A stretch of 64,000 nt of DNA from Verrucomicrobiota bacterium JB022 (GCA_030673845.1 JAUTCQ010000009.1:214523-278522), one strand, 5' to 3'. Shown: positions 45,719 through 58,100, counted from the stretch's first letter. Notes: generated by a model not told the origin, from the letters alone. Numbers and translations are program-made.

Positions 45719-46981
45719 TTAAGGAAAGATGCCGCGCACGGCCTTGGCCTGCGCCACGCGGTGGATGCCGAGGCTGAGGGCGGCCATGCGGCGACTCACC
45801 CCCAGGCGTTCGCGTTGCGCTTCGACTTCGTAGCGGGCACGTTCGAGGATCTCGTAAAGGCGACGCAGCACTTCTTCGCGCTCCCAATAGAGGCTGGAGA
45901 GGTCTTGCACCCACTCGAAGTAAGAGACGATGACGCCGCCGCTGTTGCAGAGGATGTCGGGAATGACTTGCACGTCGTCGCGCGCTTCGAGAATCGCGTC
46001 GGCCTCCACTGTGGTTGGTCCGTTCGCGGCTTCGGCGAGGAAGCGGCAGCGCAGGCGAGAAGCGTTTTCCGCGTTTACCACCTGCTCGCGGGCCGCCGGG
46101 ACGAGCACCGTGCAGTCGAGCTCAAGCAGGGACGCATTGTCGATCACATCGCCCCCCTGGTAGCCCGCCAACGTGGGGTTGACCTCCAGGTAGCGGATGG
46201 CTTCATGCACGTCGACGCCCCTGGCGTTGTAAATACCGCCCGAAACGTCGGAAATTGCGATCACCTTGCAGCCGTAATCCACCAGCCCGAGCGCCGCGTA
46301 GGTACCCACGTTGCCAAAGCCCTGGATCGCGACCGTCGCTTGGCCCGGCCGGACGCCATAGGCTTCCAGATAACGCTTTACGAGATACGCGACACCTCGA
46401 CCGGTCGCTTCCACGCGGCCTTGACTGCCGCCGATTTCGACGGGCTTGCCGGTGACGATGGCCGGGGTCGAGACGCCTACGATGTTGGAGTAGGTGTCCA
46501 TCATCCAGGCCATGATCTGCGGATTGGTGCCCATATCGGGTGCCATGATGTCGGTATTGGGTCCGACAAAGGGGATCATCTCCTGCATGAACCGGCGGGC
46601 CACGCGCTCTTTTTCCGCCAGGCTGAGAGTTGTGGGGTCGACCGCCACGCCGCCTTTCGCCCCACCGTAGGGCAGGCCGGCGAGCGCGGTCTTCCAGCTC
46701 ATCCACATGGCGAGCGCGCCGACCTCACCCAGCGTCACTTCCTGGTGGAAGCGCAAGCCGCCCTTGGTCGGCCCTTTGGAGAGGTGGTGCTGCACGCGGT
46801 AGCCTTCGAGCATCTGGACGCTGCCGTCGTCGCGTTTGAAGGGGAAAGCGACGGCAACGCAGCGCTTGGGGAACTTGGTGCGGTTGCGGACGTTGTCGTC
46901 GAGCTGCAGGATATCGGCGGCCAAGTCGAACTGCTGGCACGCCATGTCGAAAACGGGGGATTGATAGAGTTTCGATTCCAT
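45719..46981 (-). CDS. Glutamate dehydrogenase (Glu/Leu/Phe/Val family)
   Basis: 420 residues from the ATG at 46979-46981. GPTKGGLRFH and LPYGGAKGGV carry the substrate and catalytic Lys residues, DIMAPDMGT the catalytic Asp, and IQGFGNVGTYAALGL the Rossmann loop; PAAREQVVNAENA and NSGGVIVSYFEWVQ close the fold. It interconverts glutamate and 2-oxoglutarate plus ammonium; NAD or NADP preference is not decided. Together with gltB in this window the organism has two routes to glutamate. Confidence 0.95.
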   Translation of the reverse strand: MESKLYQSPVFDMACQQFDLAADILQLDDNVRNRTKFPKRCVAVAFPFKRDDGSVQMLEGYRVQHHLSKGPTKGGLRFHQEVTLGEVGALAMWMSWKTALAGLPYGGAKGGVAVDPTTLSLAEKERVARRFMQEMIPFVGPNTDIMAPDMGTNPQIMAWMMDTYSNIVGVSTPAIVTGKPVEIGGSQGRVEATGRGVAYLVKRYLEAYGVRPGQATVAIQGFGNVGTYAALGLVDYGCKVIAISDVSGGIYNARGVDVHEAIRYLEVNPTLAGYQGGDVIDNASLLELDCTVLVPAAREQVVNAENASRLRCRFLAEAANGPTTVEADAILEARDDVQVIPDILCNSGGVIVSYFEWVQDLSSLYWEREEVLRRLYEILERARYEVEAQRERLGVSRRMAALSLGIHRVAQAKAVRGIFP

Positions 46982-47060
46982 GGGGCTTGGGTAACGTGTA
47001 CGACGGTATCGGATACACGGCTCTACCTCAACGTTTTCCGGCGCAAATCGACACCCGGGA

Positions 47061-47399
47061 TCAATCGGGCACCACGAGCCGGATGAGGCGGACTTCTCCG
47101 GTCGAGCGCTTACGGACCTTGGCGGTACGCTCGACCATTTCGGACTGGACGGCGCCTGGCTCGGTGGCTTCAGCCGAGCCGTCGAGAATGGGCCGTGGGT
47201 CGTTGTAGATCTCCAGGATCTCCAGATCGGTTTCGAGCGTGAAGGTGGGCTGTGGGGCCGCCGGCTCGGCGTCGGCCGCTTCTGCCTCCGCTTCCTTCCG
47301 CCCTTGGTGTGCCCCCCAGACGTAACCGAGCGCAAGGGTCACAAGAGCCCAGGCGACAACGGTCAGCATCCAATACCAATCCAAGGGGGGCATATCCAT
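47061..47399 (-). CDS. Small single-pass membrane protein
   Basis: 112 residues from the ATG at 47397-47399 (47393 also possible). One membrane helix near the N-terminus (WYWMLTVVAWALVTLALGYVWGAH), then a charged Glu/Ala linker and a cytoplasmic tail with a short basic motif VRKRSTGEVRLIRLVV. I do not recognise the family. It lies 79 bases upstream of the glutamate dehydrogenase on the same strand, with the amylase gene divergent on the other side. Confidence 0.6.
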   Translation of the reverse strand: MDMPPLDWYWMLTVVAWALVTLALGYVWGAHQGRKEAEAEAADAEPAAPQPTFTLETDLEILEIYNDPRPILDGSAEATEPGAVQSEMVERTAKVRKRSTGEVRLIRLVVPD

Positions 47400-47465
47400 A
47401 AAACTACTTCTACACGGAAAAGAGGTCGCCCGCAAGCCGGGGTTGCAGCGGGCTCGTTATCGAAG

Positions 47466-47486
47466 CGTGTAAAACCGTTTTACACG
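47466..47486. promoter_or_regulatory. 21-bp palindrome at the amylase promoter
   Basis: cgtgtaaaac c gttttacacg, perfect apart from the central base. It contains TTTACA (47479-47484), which stands 17 bases before TATATA (47502-47507), so it covers the -35 box of a likely promoter for the gene at 47557. The shape suits a LacI-family or similar repressor. It lies between divergent genes and may act on both. Confidence 0.65.
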
Positions 47487-47507
47487 GCTGGAAAAACGGC
47501 ATATATA
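47479..47507 (+). promoter_or_regulatory. Probable promoter of the amylase-family gene
   Basis: -35 TTTACA (47479-47484), 17-base spacer, -10 TATATA (47502-47507). About 50 bases before the ATG at 47557. Confidence 0.6.
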
Positions 47508-47556
47508 TTAGGTGGCTTCCAGCCCACTCCCCTATTCAGCCCAAAGAGGTCCGGTC

Positions 47557-49155
47557 ATGATGATGATGCCTGCCCAAGCTCCCTCCGTATTTGCTCCCGG
47601 CGGGGCGTCGGTCGCTTCGCGCCGTAACCACGCTCCCACGCCGGTTTCGACTCCCCAGGGCATTGCCCTCAAACGTCACCCGCTCGTTTACGAAATCCGC
47701 GCCAGCCAGCTGCTGCAGCGATGCCAGCAGGAGGCGGGCAATGACGCCACGCTTGCGGATACACCCGATGCGCTGCTCGACCGTTGGCACAAGCTCGGCT
47801 TCCAGGCCATCTGGATCATGGGCGTATGGCAGCGCGGCGTCAGCAGTGTGGAAGTCAGCCGCACCCACCCGGATTTTACCTGCCACTACGAGGAAGACCT
47901 CCCCGGCTGGCAGCCGGAAGATGTCTGCGGCTCGCCCTATGCCATCCAGCGTGGGCGCGTGGCCGCCGAGCTGGGGGGCGCCGATGCCCTGCAGGCCTTG
48001 CGGCACAAGCTGGCCAAGCGCGGGATCGCCCTGATCCTCGACTTCGTCCTCAACCACACCGCGCTGGATCACCCGTGGGTCGAGAGCCATCCGGAGTATT
48101 TTATCCGCGGGACGGAAGGCGACCTGAAGGCCGAGCCCGACCGGTTCGTGCGCTTGGGTGACCATGTGTTTGCCCATGGGCGCGACCCGTATTTCCCGGC
48201 CTGGAAGGACACGCTGCAGCTCGACTTCCGCATGCAGGCGGTGCGCGACAACGCCTTGAAGCAACTGCAGCGGGTGGCCGACCTCTGCGACGGCGTGCGC
48301 TGCGACTTGGCGATGCTCGCCATCAGCGATACCTTCAAGGCCATCTGGGGCGGAGATTACGAGCCCCTGCCCGCCCCTTACGAGGAGTTCTGGGCCTGGG
48401 CGATCGACCGCGTGCACCAGAAGCACCCGCGCTTCACCTTCATGGCGGAGGCGTATTGGGGCATGGAGGCCCATCTGCAGGCCCTGGGGTTCGACTTCAC
48501 CTACCGCAAGCAGTTTTACGACTTGATTGTGGCCCGCAAGGTGGAGGGGCTGCGGGGCTCCCTGACCGACCGTCGGCTGGCGGGCAATTCCGTCTTCTTC
48601 ATCGAAAACCACGACGAGCCGCGGGCCGCGCGCGCCATCCCAGTGTCGCAACTGCGCCGCGCCGCTGCAACTATGGTGGCCACGCTCCCGGGGATGCGCC
48701 TGATTCACGATGGGCAGATGGAGGCCCTGAAACATCACCACTCGCTCCACTTGAGCCGACGGGCCGACGAGGTGCCCGACGACGAGGAACTGGCGTTTTA
48801 TGAGCGCCTCTTGCTGATGCTGCAGGACAGCTCGGTCGGCCAAGGCGAGTGGCAGCTGCTGGAGACGCAGGCGGCCTGGCAAGGGAACCACTCGCACTGG
48901 CGCGTGCAGGCCTACCTATGGCGTGCCGGCGATGGGCGGATGGACCTGGTGGTGGCCAACTTGTCCGAGCACTCGGAGGAGGGCCGCGTGATGGTGCCCA
49001 ACTGCGGCGTCTGCGGGAGGCTCTGGCAGTTACGCGACCGGCTTTCGCCGGAGGTCTACCTGCGCTCGGGCAGCGAGATGTTCAAACAGGGGCTCTACGT
49101 GCGCCTGCAGCCTTACACGGTGCAGATTTTTGAACTGCGGCTGGCCAAGGACTGA
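47557..49155 (+). CDS. Alpha-amylase-family glycoside hydrolase (GH13-like)
   Basis: 532 residues from the ATG at 47557, which has a fair ribosome binding site (agaggt). The first 35 residues are a low-complexity lead. GH13 barrel motifs: LILDFVLNHTALDHPW (region I), DGVRCDLAML (region II with the nucleophile Asp), FMAEAYWGMEAHLQALGFDFTYRKQFYD (region III Glu) and FFIENHDEPRAARA (region IV Asp). A C-terminal beta domain follows. GH13 enzymes act on alpha-glucans or sugar phosphates. There is no obvious signal peptide, so it is likely cytoplasmic. The exact substrate is open. Confidence 0.88.
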   Translation: MMMMPAQAPSVFAPGGASVASRRNHAPTPVSTPQGIALKRHPLVYEIRASQLLQRCQQEAGNDATLADTPDALLDRWHKLGFQAIWIMGVWQRGVSSVEVSRTHPDFTCHYEEDLPGWQPEDVCGSPYAIQRGRVAAELGGADALQALRHKLAKRGIALILDFVLNHTALDHPWVESHPEYFIRGTEGDLKAEPDRFVRLGDHVFAHGRDPYFPAWKDTLQLDFRMQAVRDNALKQLQRVADLCDGVRCDLAMLAISDTFKAIWGGDYEPLPAPYEEFWAWAIDRVHQKHPRFTFMAEAYWGMEAHLQALGFDFTYRKQFYDLIVARKVEGLRGSLTDRRLAGNSVFFIENHDEPRAARAIPVSQLRRAAATMVATLPGMRLIHDGQMEALKHHHSLHLSRRADEVPDDEELAFYERLLLMLQDSSVGQGEWQLLETQAAWQGNHSHWRVQAYLWRAGDGRMDLVVANLSEHSEEGRVMVPNCGVCGRLWQLRDRLSPEVYLRSGSEMFKQGLYVRLQPYTVQIFELRLAKD

Positions 49156-49203
49156 GCGGCGTTGCGACGCCCTCCCCTGCCCGGCCGCCAACCCAAACTC
49201 ATC

Positions 49204-50553
<1,350 letters not shown>

Positions 50554-50574
50554 CCGAGCGCCTCCATTTGAGAT

Positions 50575-50614
50575 AAAAAACGGGCCTCATTCCACTGTGG
50601 AATGAGGCCCGTTT
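50575..50614. terminator. Bidirectional terminator between the sugar dehydrogenase and clpC
   Basis: Stem of 14 pairs (cgggcctcattcca 50581-50594 with tggaatgaggcccg 50598-50611), loop of three. A-run before and T-rich after, so it can serve both converging genes. Confidence 0.92.
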
Positions 50615-50635
50615 GGTTAAAGGTTCAGTCTGCCC

Positions 50636-53149
50636 TTACTTTTCGTTGGGGCTACCGGCTTCCTCCGCCGGCTCGCGCTGGACGAAGGCCAGCGAGCGGC
50701 CCGATTCGGTCAGCTTGACCGTGAGCGGTTCGCCTTCCTTGATCTCGCCGCGCAGGACGGCTTCGGCCAAGGGGTCTTCGAGGAACTGCTCGACGGAGCG
50801 GCGGAGCGGGCGCGCGCCATACTTCTCGTCGTAGCCTTGCTCGATGAGGAAGTCCTTGGCGGGCATTTCCACTTCGAGGTCGATACCACGGTCGCGCAGG
50901 CGACGGGTGATACCCTTGAGCTCGATGTCGATGATTTGGCGCAGGTGGCTGCGGTTGAGCTGGCGGAACACGATGATCGAGTTGATCCGGTTCAGGAACT
51001 CCGGCTTGAAGACGCGCTTGGCCTCGTCGAGGATCTTTGAACGGGTCGAATCCCACGAGAAGTCCACGTCGTCGGTGCCGAAGCCCAGACCCGTGCCCTT
51101 TTGCAGGATGTGTGCGCCCACATTGGAGGTCATGATGATGATCGTGTTACGGAAGTCGACCGTGCGACCGAGCGAGTCGGTCAGGCGGCCTTCTTCGAGC
51201 ACCTGGAGCAGCAACTGCACGACGTCCGGGTGGGCCTTCTCGATTTCATCGAAGAGGACCACGCTGTAGGGCTTGCGGCGCACGGCCTCGGTCAGCTGAC
51301 CACCTTCCTCGTAACCCACGTAACCGGGGGGCGAGCCGATGAGGCGGCTGACGGAGAACTTCTCCATGTACTCGGACATGTCGATCTGGACGATCGATTC
51401 CTTGTCGCCAAAAATCAGCTCCGCGAGGGTCTTGGCCAGGTGCGTCTTACCGACACCGGTCGGGCCCATGAAGAGGAACGAACCGATCGGGCGGCGAGGG
51501 TCCTTCAAATCGGCGCGACTGCGGCGCAGCGCCTTGGCGATGGCGATGGTCGCTTCGTCCTGACCGATGACGGCCCCTTGCAGCTCCTTCTCGAGGTTGA
51601 GCAGGCGCTCGGATTCCTTCTGCTCCATGCGGTTGAGCGGGATACCCGTCCAATCGCTGACCACTTGCAGCATGTCGTCTTCGTCGACCGTGATCACGGA
51701 CTCGGCGCGGTTGCGCTTCCAGTCTTCGATCATGTCTTCGCGCTTCTGACGCAGTTGCTTCTCCTGATCGCGGAAGCGGGCGGCATCCTCAAACTGTTGC
51801 TTGCTGATGGCCTCTTCCTTCTTGGTGCAGATTTCGTCGATCTGGTTGCCCAGCTCTTCGATCTCCGGCGGGCGGTTGAGCGAATTGATGCGTGCGCGGG
51901 CGCCAGCTTCGTCGAGCACGTCGATCGCCTTGTCCGGCAGGTAGCGGGAGGTGATGTAGCGTTCGGAGAGCTTGACCGCGCTTTCGAGGGCGAGCGGGGT
52001 GAACGACACCTTGTGGTGCTCCTCGTACTTCGGCGCGATGCCCTTGAGGATTTCGAGGGAGTCGGCTTCGTTGGGAGCATCGACCATCACGCTTTGGAAG
52101 CGGCGGTCGAGCGCGCTGTCCTTCTCGATATACTTGCGGTATTCGGCCAGCGTGGTGGCGCCGATGCACTGCAGCTCGCCCCGGCTGAGGGCGGGCTTGA
52201 AGATGTTGGAGGCGTCCATGGCACCTTCGGCGGCACCAGCACCCACAATGGTGTGCAGTTCGTCGATGAAGATGATGACGTTCTTGGCGCGGCGAATCTC
52301 GTCCATCACGGCCTTGATGCGCTCCTCGAACTGACCACGGTACTTCGTGCCCGCGACCATCAGGGCGAGGTCGAGGGTGATGAGGCGCTTGTCGGCCAGA
52401 ATCTCCGGCACGAGGCCGTTGGCGATTTCCAGCGCGAGGCCTTCGACGATGGCCGTCTTGCCCACGCCGGCTTCCCCGATCAGCACCGGGTTGTTCTTGC
52501 TGCGGCGGCAGAGGATCTGGATGACGCGGCGGATTTCCTTCTTCCGGCCAATGACCGGGTCGAGGTCTCCGTTGCGCGCCAGCTCGGTCAGGTCACGACC
52601 GAAGGCTTTGAGCGCGGGCGTCTTGACGTCCTTCTTGTCCTCGGGCGCACCGGTCGGGCTGGCACCGGCCCCGGCGGGTTCACCGCCTTCACCGGCAAAA
52701 TTGGGATCCAGTTCGGAAAGGATTTCCTCCCGGCAGCGCTCCACGTCCACATCGAGGCTCTTGAGCACGCGTGCGGCCACGCCCTCCCCTTCGCGCAGCA
52801 GGCCGAGCAGGATGTGCTCGGTGCCGACGTAGGAGTGGTTGAGCGCCTTCGCTTCGCGCCCGGCGAGGGCCAACACCTTCTTCACGCGGGGCGTGTAGGG
52901 GATGTTGCCGCTCGGCTTGGCGGCCGGACCTTTGCCGACCTGCTTTTCCACGGCGCTGCGCACCGTCTCCAGGTCGAGGCCCATCTTCTGGAGCACATTG
53001 ACGGCGACGCCTTGGCCCAGATTGATCAGACCCAGCAGCAAGTGCTCGGTCCCCACGTAGTTGTGGTGAAAACGGTCTGCCTCCTTGCGTGCCAGGGCGA
53101 GGACTTGCTGTGCCCGTGGCGTAAAGTTGTTCATCGGTTCCATTGCCAT
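50636..53149 (-). CDS. clpC: ClpC-type AAA+ unfoldase
   Basis: 837 residues. Two N-terminal Clp repeats ([34 protein letters not shown] and [28 protein letters not shown]). D1 AAA has GEAGVGKTA and IIFIDELHT; the UVR/M-domain is [24 protein letters not shown]2 AAA has [12 protein letters not shown] and [13 protein letters not shown]. These mark the ClpC subgroup. It unfolds substrates for ClpP. Start candidates are the Met codons at 53149, 53143 and 53134. It is the last gene of mcsA-mcsB-clpC, 15 bases after mcsB. No ctsR precedes them. Confidence 0.97.
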   Translation of the reverse strand: MAMEPMNNFTPRAQQVLALARKEADRFHHNYVGTEHLLLGLINLGQGVAVNVLQKMGLDLETVRSAVEKQVGKGPAAKPSGNIPYTPRVKKVLALAGREAKALNHSYVGTEHILLGLLREGEGVAARVLKSLDVDVERCREEILSELDPNFAGEGGEPAGAGASPTGAPEDKKDVKTPALKAFGRDLTELARNGDLDPVIGRKKEIRRVIQILCRRSKNNPVLIGEAGVGKTAIVEGLALEIANGLVPEILADKRLITLDLALMVAGTKYRGQFEERIKAVMDEIRRAKNVIIFIDELHTIVGAGAAEGAMDASNIFKPALSRGELQCIGATTLAEYRKYIEKDSALDRRFQSVMVDAPNEADSLEILKGIAPKYEEHHKVSFTPLALESAVKLSERYITSRYLPDKAIDVLDEAGARARINSLNRPPEIEELGNQIDEICTKKEEAISKQQFEDAARFRDQEKQLRQKREDMIEDWKRNRAESVITVDEDDMLQVVSDWTGIPLNRMEQKESERLLNLEKELQGAVIGQDEATIAIAKALRRSRADLKDPRRPIGSFLFMGPTGVGKTHLAKTLAELIFGDKESIVQIDMSEYMEKFSVSRLIGSPPGYVGYEEGGQLTEAVRRKPYSVVLFDEIEKAHPDVVQLLLQVLEEGRLTDSLGRTVDFRNTIIIMTSNVGAHILQKGTGLGFGTDDVDFSWDSTRSKILDEAKRVFKPEFLNRINSIIVFRQLNRSHLRQIIDIELKGITRRLRDRGIDLEVEMPAKDFLIEQGYDEKYGARPLRRSVEQFLEDPLAEAVLRGEIKEGEPLTVKLTESGRSLAFVQREPAEEAGSPNEK

Positions 53150-53164
53150 GGCGAAGATCGGGGT

Positions 53165-54256
53165 TTACCCGGCTGGGTATGATAGGTTTTTATAATTTAG
53201 AGTCGGTGCGTGTGCAAACTCTTCCCGCATTCTGGTAGCGCGTTGTTTATCGCGCTCGCGCGGTTCGATTTCGCCTTGAGCGGTCAGTTGCACGTGGCCT
53301 GGCTGAGCTTCGATAAAGAGCCGGTCCACTTGGGTGCGGTAGTCGTCGGGCAGCAGCCCGAGGTCGACTGCCAGCCGCAGGAGGCTCAGCAAATTCATGG
53401 CTTCTTCTGAGCTTAAAAGATGCCCATTCTGCAAAATGCCGTAGGCCCGGCCAATTTTGTCGAAAAGTCGGGCCGGTTTTTTCTCCAGGATCACCTGGCG
53501 GGCATTTTGTTCCTGCTCGATGATCGCGTGGAGGATGCTCGAAAGGCGCTTGATGATGTCCTGCTCGCTCTCCCCCAGCGTTTGCTGGTTGGAGATCTGG
53601 AAGATGGAGCCGGTGGCCTCCGAGCCTTCGCCGAAGAGCCCGCGCACGGCCATGCCGAGCTGGTTCACCATACGCACGACTTTCTCCATATACTCCTGCA
53701 TCACCAGGCCCGGCAGGTGCAGCATCGCGCTGGCGCGCAAGCCGGTGCCGAGGTTTGTAGGGCAAGCAGTTAGGTACCCGAGCTGGTCGTTGAAGGCGTA
53801 GTCGAGCTTGTCTTCGAGCGCGGAGTCGAGGGCGTTGATCTCGCTCCAGGTGGTGTCGAGGTTGAAGCCGGTGCGCACGAGTTGCAGGCGCAGGTGGTCT
53901 TCCTCGTTGACCATGACGGAGATCTTCTGGTCGTCGCTCACGGCGACCCCGGCGGCGTGCTCGGACTGGCTGAGCTCGCGGCTGATGAGGTGGCGCTCGA
54001 CGAGGGCCTGGCGCTCCAGCGGGGAAAGCTTGAGCATTTCGAGCAGGTGCCCGTCCTTGAAGTCGCCCACCTCCCGCATGGCGTCGAAGCAGGTGTGCAA
54101 AACCTGCTCGCGCTGGGACGAAGTGGCACGCCCCGGGAAGGGCACTGACACAATGTTACGCGCCAGGCGGATCCGTGTGCTCAGGACAATAGGCTCCGCC
54201 GGGAGCCCACCCGAGGTCAGCTCCGCTTTGGCGGCGATGAGGGGAGTGATCTGCAT
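53165..54256 (-). CDS. mcsB: Protein arginine kinase McsB
   Basis: 363 residues. The phosphagen-kinase-like active site is clear: STRIRLARNIVSVPFPG, NEEDHLRLQ, CPTNLGTGLRASAMLHLP (catalytic Cys) and GSIFQISNQQTLGESEQDII. McsB phosphorylates arginine residues, which mark proteins for ClpCP degradation, and in Bacillus needs McsA as activator. The start overlaps nothing and lies eight bases after mcsA. It is close in length to the Bacillus enzyme. Confidence 0.95.
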   Translation of the reverse strand: MQITPLIAAKAELTSGGLPAEPIVLSTRIRLARNIVSVPFPGRATSSQREQVLHTCFDAMREVGDFKDGHLLEMLKLSPLERQALVERHLISRELSQSEHAAGVAVSDDQKISVMVNEEDHLRLQLVRTGFNLDTTWSEINALDSALEDKLDYAFNDQLGYLTACPTNLGTGLRASAMLHLPGLVMQEYMEKVVRMVNQLGMAVRGLFGEGSEATGSIFQISNQQTLGESEQDIIKRLSSILHAIIEQEQNARQVILEKKPARLFDKIGRAYGILQNGHLLSSEEAMNLLSLLRLAVDLGLLPDDYRTQVDRLFIEAQPGHVQLTAQGEIEPRERDKQRATRMREEFAHAPTLNYKNLSYPAG

Positions 54257-54264
54257 GTGATCGC

Positions 54265-54774
54265 TTACGATGAGGCCGTTTCGGCCTCGAGCTGTTTCTT
54301 AAGTTCGTTGATTTCGTCGCGAATTTCAGCCGCTTTCTCGTAGTTTTCTTCTGCGATGGCTTCGGCCATGGCGTCTTCGCGCTCTTTCAACTGCCGTTTG
54401 ATGTCGACCCGCTGTCGCGCACGCTCAGGAGTCTTGCCCCGGTGCACCACATCTTTGTGCATGTTGCGCAGCATCGGCTGCAGCAAGTCCGAGAACGTGC
54501 TGTAGCAATGCGGGCAGCCGAAACGGCCCGTCTTCTTGAAGTCGGCGGGGGTAAAACCACACTCCTCGCACCGCAGAGCCTCCTGGCGGGCACCGAGGGC
54601 CGCCGGCGGCTTCATCAGAAAGTCTGCCAGCGAGAAGCCTTCCGGATCGGTGACCCCTTGCTTGAACGGACAGTCCTCGCAAAGGTCGACCTGGTGCATC
54701 TTGTTGTCGACGATCTGGGTGAGATGGATGGTAGCCGGTTTTTGACAGTGTTTGCACTGCTCAGGTTTGGCCAT
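54265..54774 (-). CDS. mcsA: McsA, zinc-binding activator of McsB
   Basis: 169 residues. Four C-x-x-C pairs in the N-terminal half (CKHC, CEDC, CEEC, CPHC) for two zinc sites, then a UVR motif helix (ERARQRVDIKRQLKEREDAMAEAIAEENYEKAAEIRDEI). Same layout as Bacillus McsA, which binds McsB and ClpC. It heads the operon. The gap before it toward 55.1 kb holds the terminator of the giant gene and no other gene. Confidence 0.95.
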   Translation of the reverse strand: MAKPEQCKHCQKPATIHLTQIVDNKMHQVDLCEDCPFKQGVTDPEGFSLADFLMKPPAALGARQEALRCEECGFTPADFKKTGRFGCPHCYSTFSDLLQPMLRNMHKDVVHRGKTPERARQRVDIKRQLKEREDAMAEAIAEENYEKAAEIRDEINELKKQLEAETASS

Positions 54775-54981
54775 ACAGACAGCTTACGCCTACTTCACGG
54801 TTTTTCCAGCCAAATCCCCCACTGGGCAAAGTTGTTGAGCTTCGCGGGATTCGGAAGCCGCCAGCGCTAAGCTGGAGAGCGTTGAAGGCATTCGCAGACT
54901 TCCTGGCGAGAGAAGGCCACATTTTTCCAGAAGAACGTCTGCGCCTCGAAATCGGCGTTTTCCTCCCACCTGCCTGGCAAT

Positions 54982-55019
54982 AAAAGAACAACCGCTCTCC
55001 CCTCGGGAAGAACGGTTGT
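54982..55019 (-). terminator. Probable terminator of the giant GH92-phosphoesterase gene
   Basis: Stem acaaccg (54988-54994) with cggttgt (55013-55019), with further inner pairs, followed on the minus strand by a T-rich stretch (TTCTTTTATTG). It lies about 85 bases after the stop at 55104. Confidence 0.7.
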
Positions 55020-55103
55020 CGAAAATAGAACGCTGCCCGGGCGGGGCTGAGGCGAGTGCCGGCAGGCGCCCGCCACGGGCAACGTGAGCTGACTGGAAGG
55101 GTT

Positions 55104-58100
55104 TTACTCTTCGGTCGGCAGCGCGTCGGAAACGTCGGGCGACCACATGAAGAAGCCGGCGCCGGAGGTGTCGACCTCGGGTTGGACTTCGACTTCTTCG
55201 ACCGGCTCCCAGCTTTCGAGGTCTTCGCTGTAGTAGAGCTGGAGCTTGAGGCTGATCTTGCCGTCTTCGCCGATCGCGATCACCGGCTTGCCGCCAGCGA
55301 GGCCCACGATGGTGGAGGAGGTATAGAGGCCCAACTGGTTTTGCAGCTCCTGGCTCTGGCGAATGGCATCGAGCAGGCTACCTTGCAGGTCGGAGTTATA
55401 CATGCGCGGGTCGAGGCCGTTGGCGTATTCCACTCCGTCGTCGAAGAGGTCGCCGTCGGTATCGGCGAGCATCGGGTCGGTGCCGATCCTTTGCTCCTGC
55501 AGGTTGGTCAGGCCGTCGCCGTCGACGTCGTCTTCCGCACCGTATTCGAGGGTGCCGAAGTAGGCCATTTCCCAGGCGTCTTCGAGGCCGTCGCCGTCGG
55601 TATCGACGACATTGGAGGCGATGGCGAAGTCGCCCTGGTAGTCCAGTCGCGCCCACACCACGTTGTTTTCGATGTCGATACCCCAGGTGCCGACGGCGTC
55701 GTCGGCCTTGGCAGCACGGTAGACGGGCTGGGTGGCGAATTCGCCGAGGGTGGCGCTGGCGGCGTTGATCCAGTCACCGGCGTCTTCGTCGCTCGTATCG
55801 GCATCGAGGAAGGCCACAATGCTCAGCTGCTGCTCCTGCGAGGGCGACAGGGTGCTGTCGTCGTAGGCGAGCGAGAGCGTGTAGGCGTCGGCACGGTTAC
55901 GCGTCGGGTGATTGCGCATGCCGTTGATGCTCGCGATGTCGGAGATCAGCTGCACACCTTCGGCATCGTACCACTGGCTTTGCTGGACCCAGCCCACCGT
56001 GATGTTGCGGTAGAGGCCGAAGGTCTTGTTTTCTGCCGTGTAGTAGGTGGCGTCGCTGTTGATGCCGTCGGCGATGGCGAGGCCGGTGCCGACGAAGCCT
56101 TCCGCATCCGGGGCAACGTCGGTGATGTTGGCGGAGTTGTAGTTGGCTTCGGCCGCGACGTTGAACTGGCCGCCGTTGCGCGAGTAGGCGTAGGTGTCCC
56201 AGACCGTCCACTCGGTGAAGGTGCCGTTCGGGTTCTGCGGCGCCATCCAGTTGTGCATCGTCACAAACGGGCCGTTGATTTCGATGATCTGGAAGGCGAT
56301 CGGTTCGCCCGGGGTCTGCGTGCTGTCCACGAGGTGGTTGAGGCGCTGGTTTTCAACCGGGGCGCGCTGCAGGCCGTAGAACTTCTCCGAAGCGGAGCCA
56401 CAGGTAATGTAGAAGAACTCGGAGCGCGAGTCGTTGTCGATATCCACGGCCATGGAGCGGTCGTAGATGTGGTTGTGGCCCGCGAGCCAGCCGTCGATGT
56501 GGTATTCGGCACAGGCTTCGATGAATGGCCCCGGGCCGGTGGAGATGTACTCCGTCATGGCCGGGTGGAGGCTGGTCGCGAAGACGCCCGTGTGCGAATA
56601 CGGGAAGATGTGGGCATCCGGGTGTTCGGCGCGGATCTCGGCCAGCTTGGCGCGCAGCCATTCGCTGTAATTCGTATCGGTGCCGCCATCCCACTCGTCG
56701 AGGGCGATGAGGAAGGTATTGGCGCCGGTATCGAGGACAAACGAGTAGTTGCGGTAGTTGGGGGCTGCGCCGCTGCCACCGGGCACGTCGGTCGGGTCGA
56801 TCAGCGGTTCCTGGCCTTCGAAGAGCCAGGGGAAGGCCTTTTGCCACACCCAAGCTTGGTCGCTGGTGAGGCTGCTGGCGTTCGAGTCGTGGTTGCCGCG
56901 CACCGGGTAGTATTCGATGCCGGCGTCGCGCAGCGGGTTGACCATGGTCTGCTTGAGCAAGTTGAGCTGCGAGAGCTTGCTGTCGCCCGAGGAGTTACCG
57001 TCGGTCACGTCACCCACTTCGATCACCAGCTCGGGAGCGAGCTCGATGATCTTGGCGGCAACGCTGCTGGCTTCCACCACCGGCACGCCGTTGGTGCTGC
57101 CTTGCGTGTCGGGGATGACGCCAAAGCGGAGACGTTCGCCGAGGGTCGGGAGGGGTGCGCGGGCCAGCTCGAAGCCTTCGTCGACGTGGACGATGTATTC
57201 GAACTCCACCGTGCCGTCCATACCGTCGGTGACGGAGATGACGAAGCGGTTTTCGCCGATGTCGCCCATGCCGGGTTGGCCGGAGATGCTGCCGTCGGCG
57301 TTAACCACGAGCCAGGCGGGGCCGCTCACCTTGGAGAAGGCCAGGGCGTCGCCGTTCGGGTCGGTCACGTATTGGGCGAGGCTGCCGGTGTAGTCGCTGC
57401 CGGCATGGCCGTCGACTTCGGCGGTCACGGATTCGCTGACCGGCTCCGGCGCGTTCTCCGAGTAGACCAGCGCACCCACCTTGAGGTTGAAGCCGAGGTC
57501 GGAGCTGTTGCCCGAACGGTTGTGGACTTCAGCGGCGAGCACGTTTGCGCCCTCTACGAGGTAGCGGCTGGAGACCACGAAGTTGTAGAACGTCGTCTCG
57601 GCCGAGCCGTCGACCGTGTTGGCCGACCAATCGAGGTAGTCGACCTCGCCGGCGGGCATGTTGTCACGCACGATCTCGTGGCCGTTGAGGTAGAGGATCA
57701 CCCCATCGTCGCGCACCACATCGACATTCAGGCCCACCACGTTTTGCACCGAATCGACGGTGAAATGATGGCGGAAGTAAGTCGTCGGATACTTGTTATT
57801 GGAATCCGGGCCGTAGCCGATCGTGGTCGTGTTGTGGCTGTCGCCATAACCGAGCTTGGACGGGCCTTCGCTCCACGAGCTGTCGTCGAACGAGGGAGCG
57901 CGCCAGGCGGTGCCTTGGTCGCTGCCGTTGTCGAGGAACTTCCAGATGTCGCCCGACTCGATGAGCTTGGCTACATAGGTCGTTTCTGAAGCGGTCGGCT
58001 GGGCCGAGACCGTGTCGGAGGTGTCGACCACGTCGTCGCCCTTCAGGCCCACGATCTGGAACTCGTAATCGTTCAGGATCGGGAGATGCGAGTTGGTGTA

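Noticed and set aside
45719..47335. A 538-codon version of glutamate dehydrogenase with a long N-terminus
   Set aside because: The first 118 residues are Arg/Ser/Pro-rich and unlike the family. The normal start is the ATG at 46979-46981.
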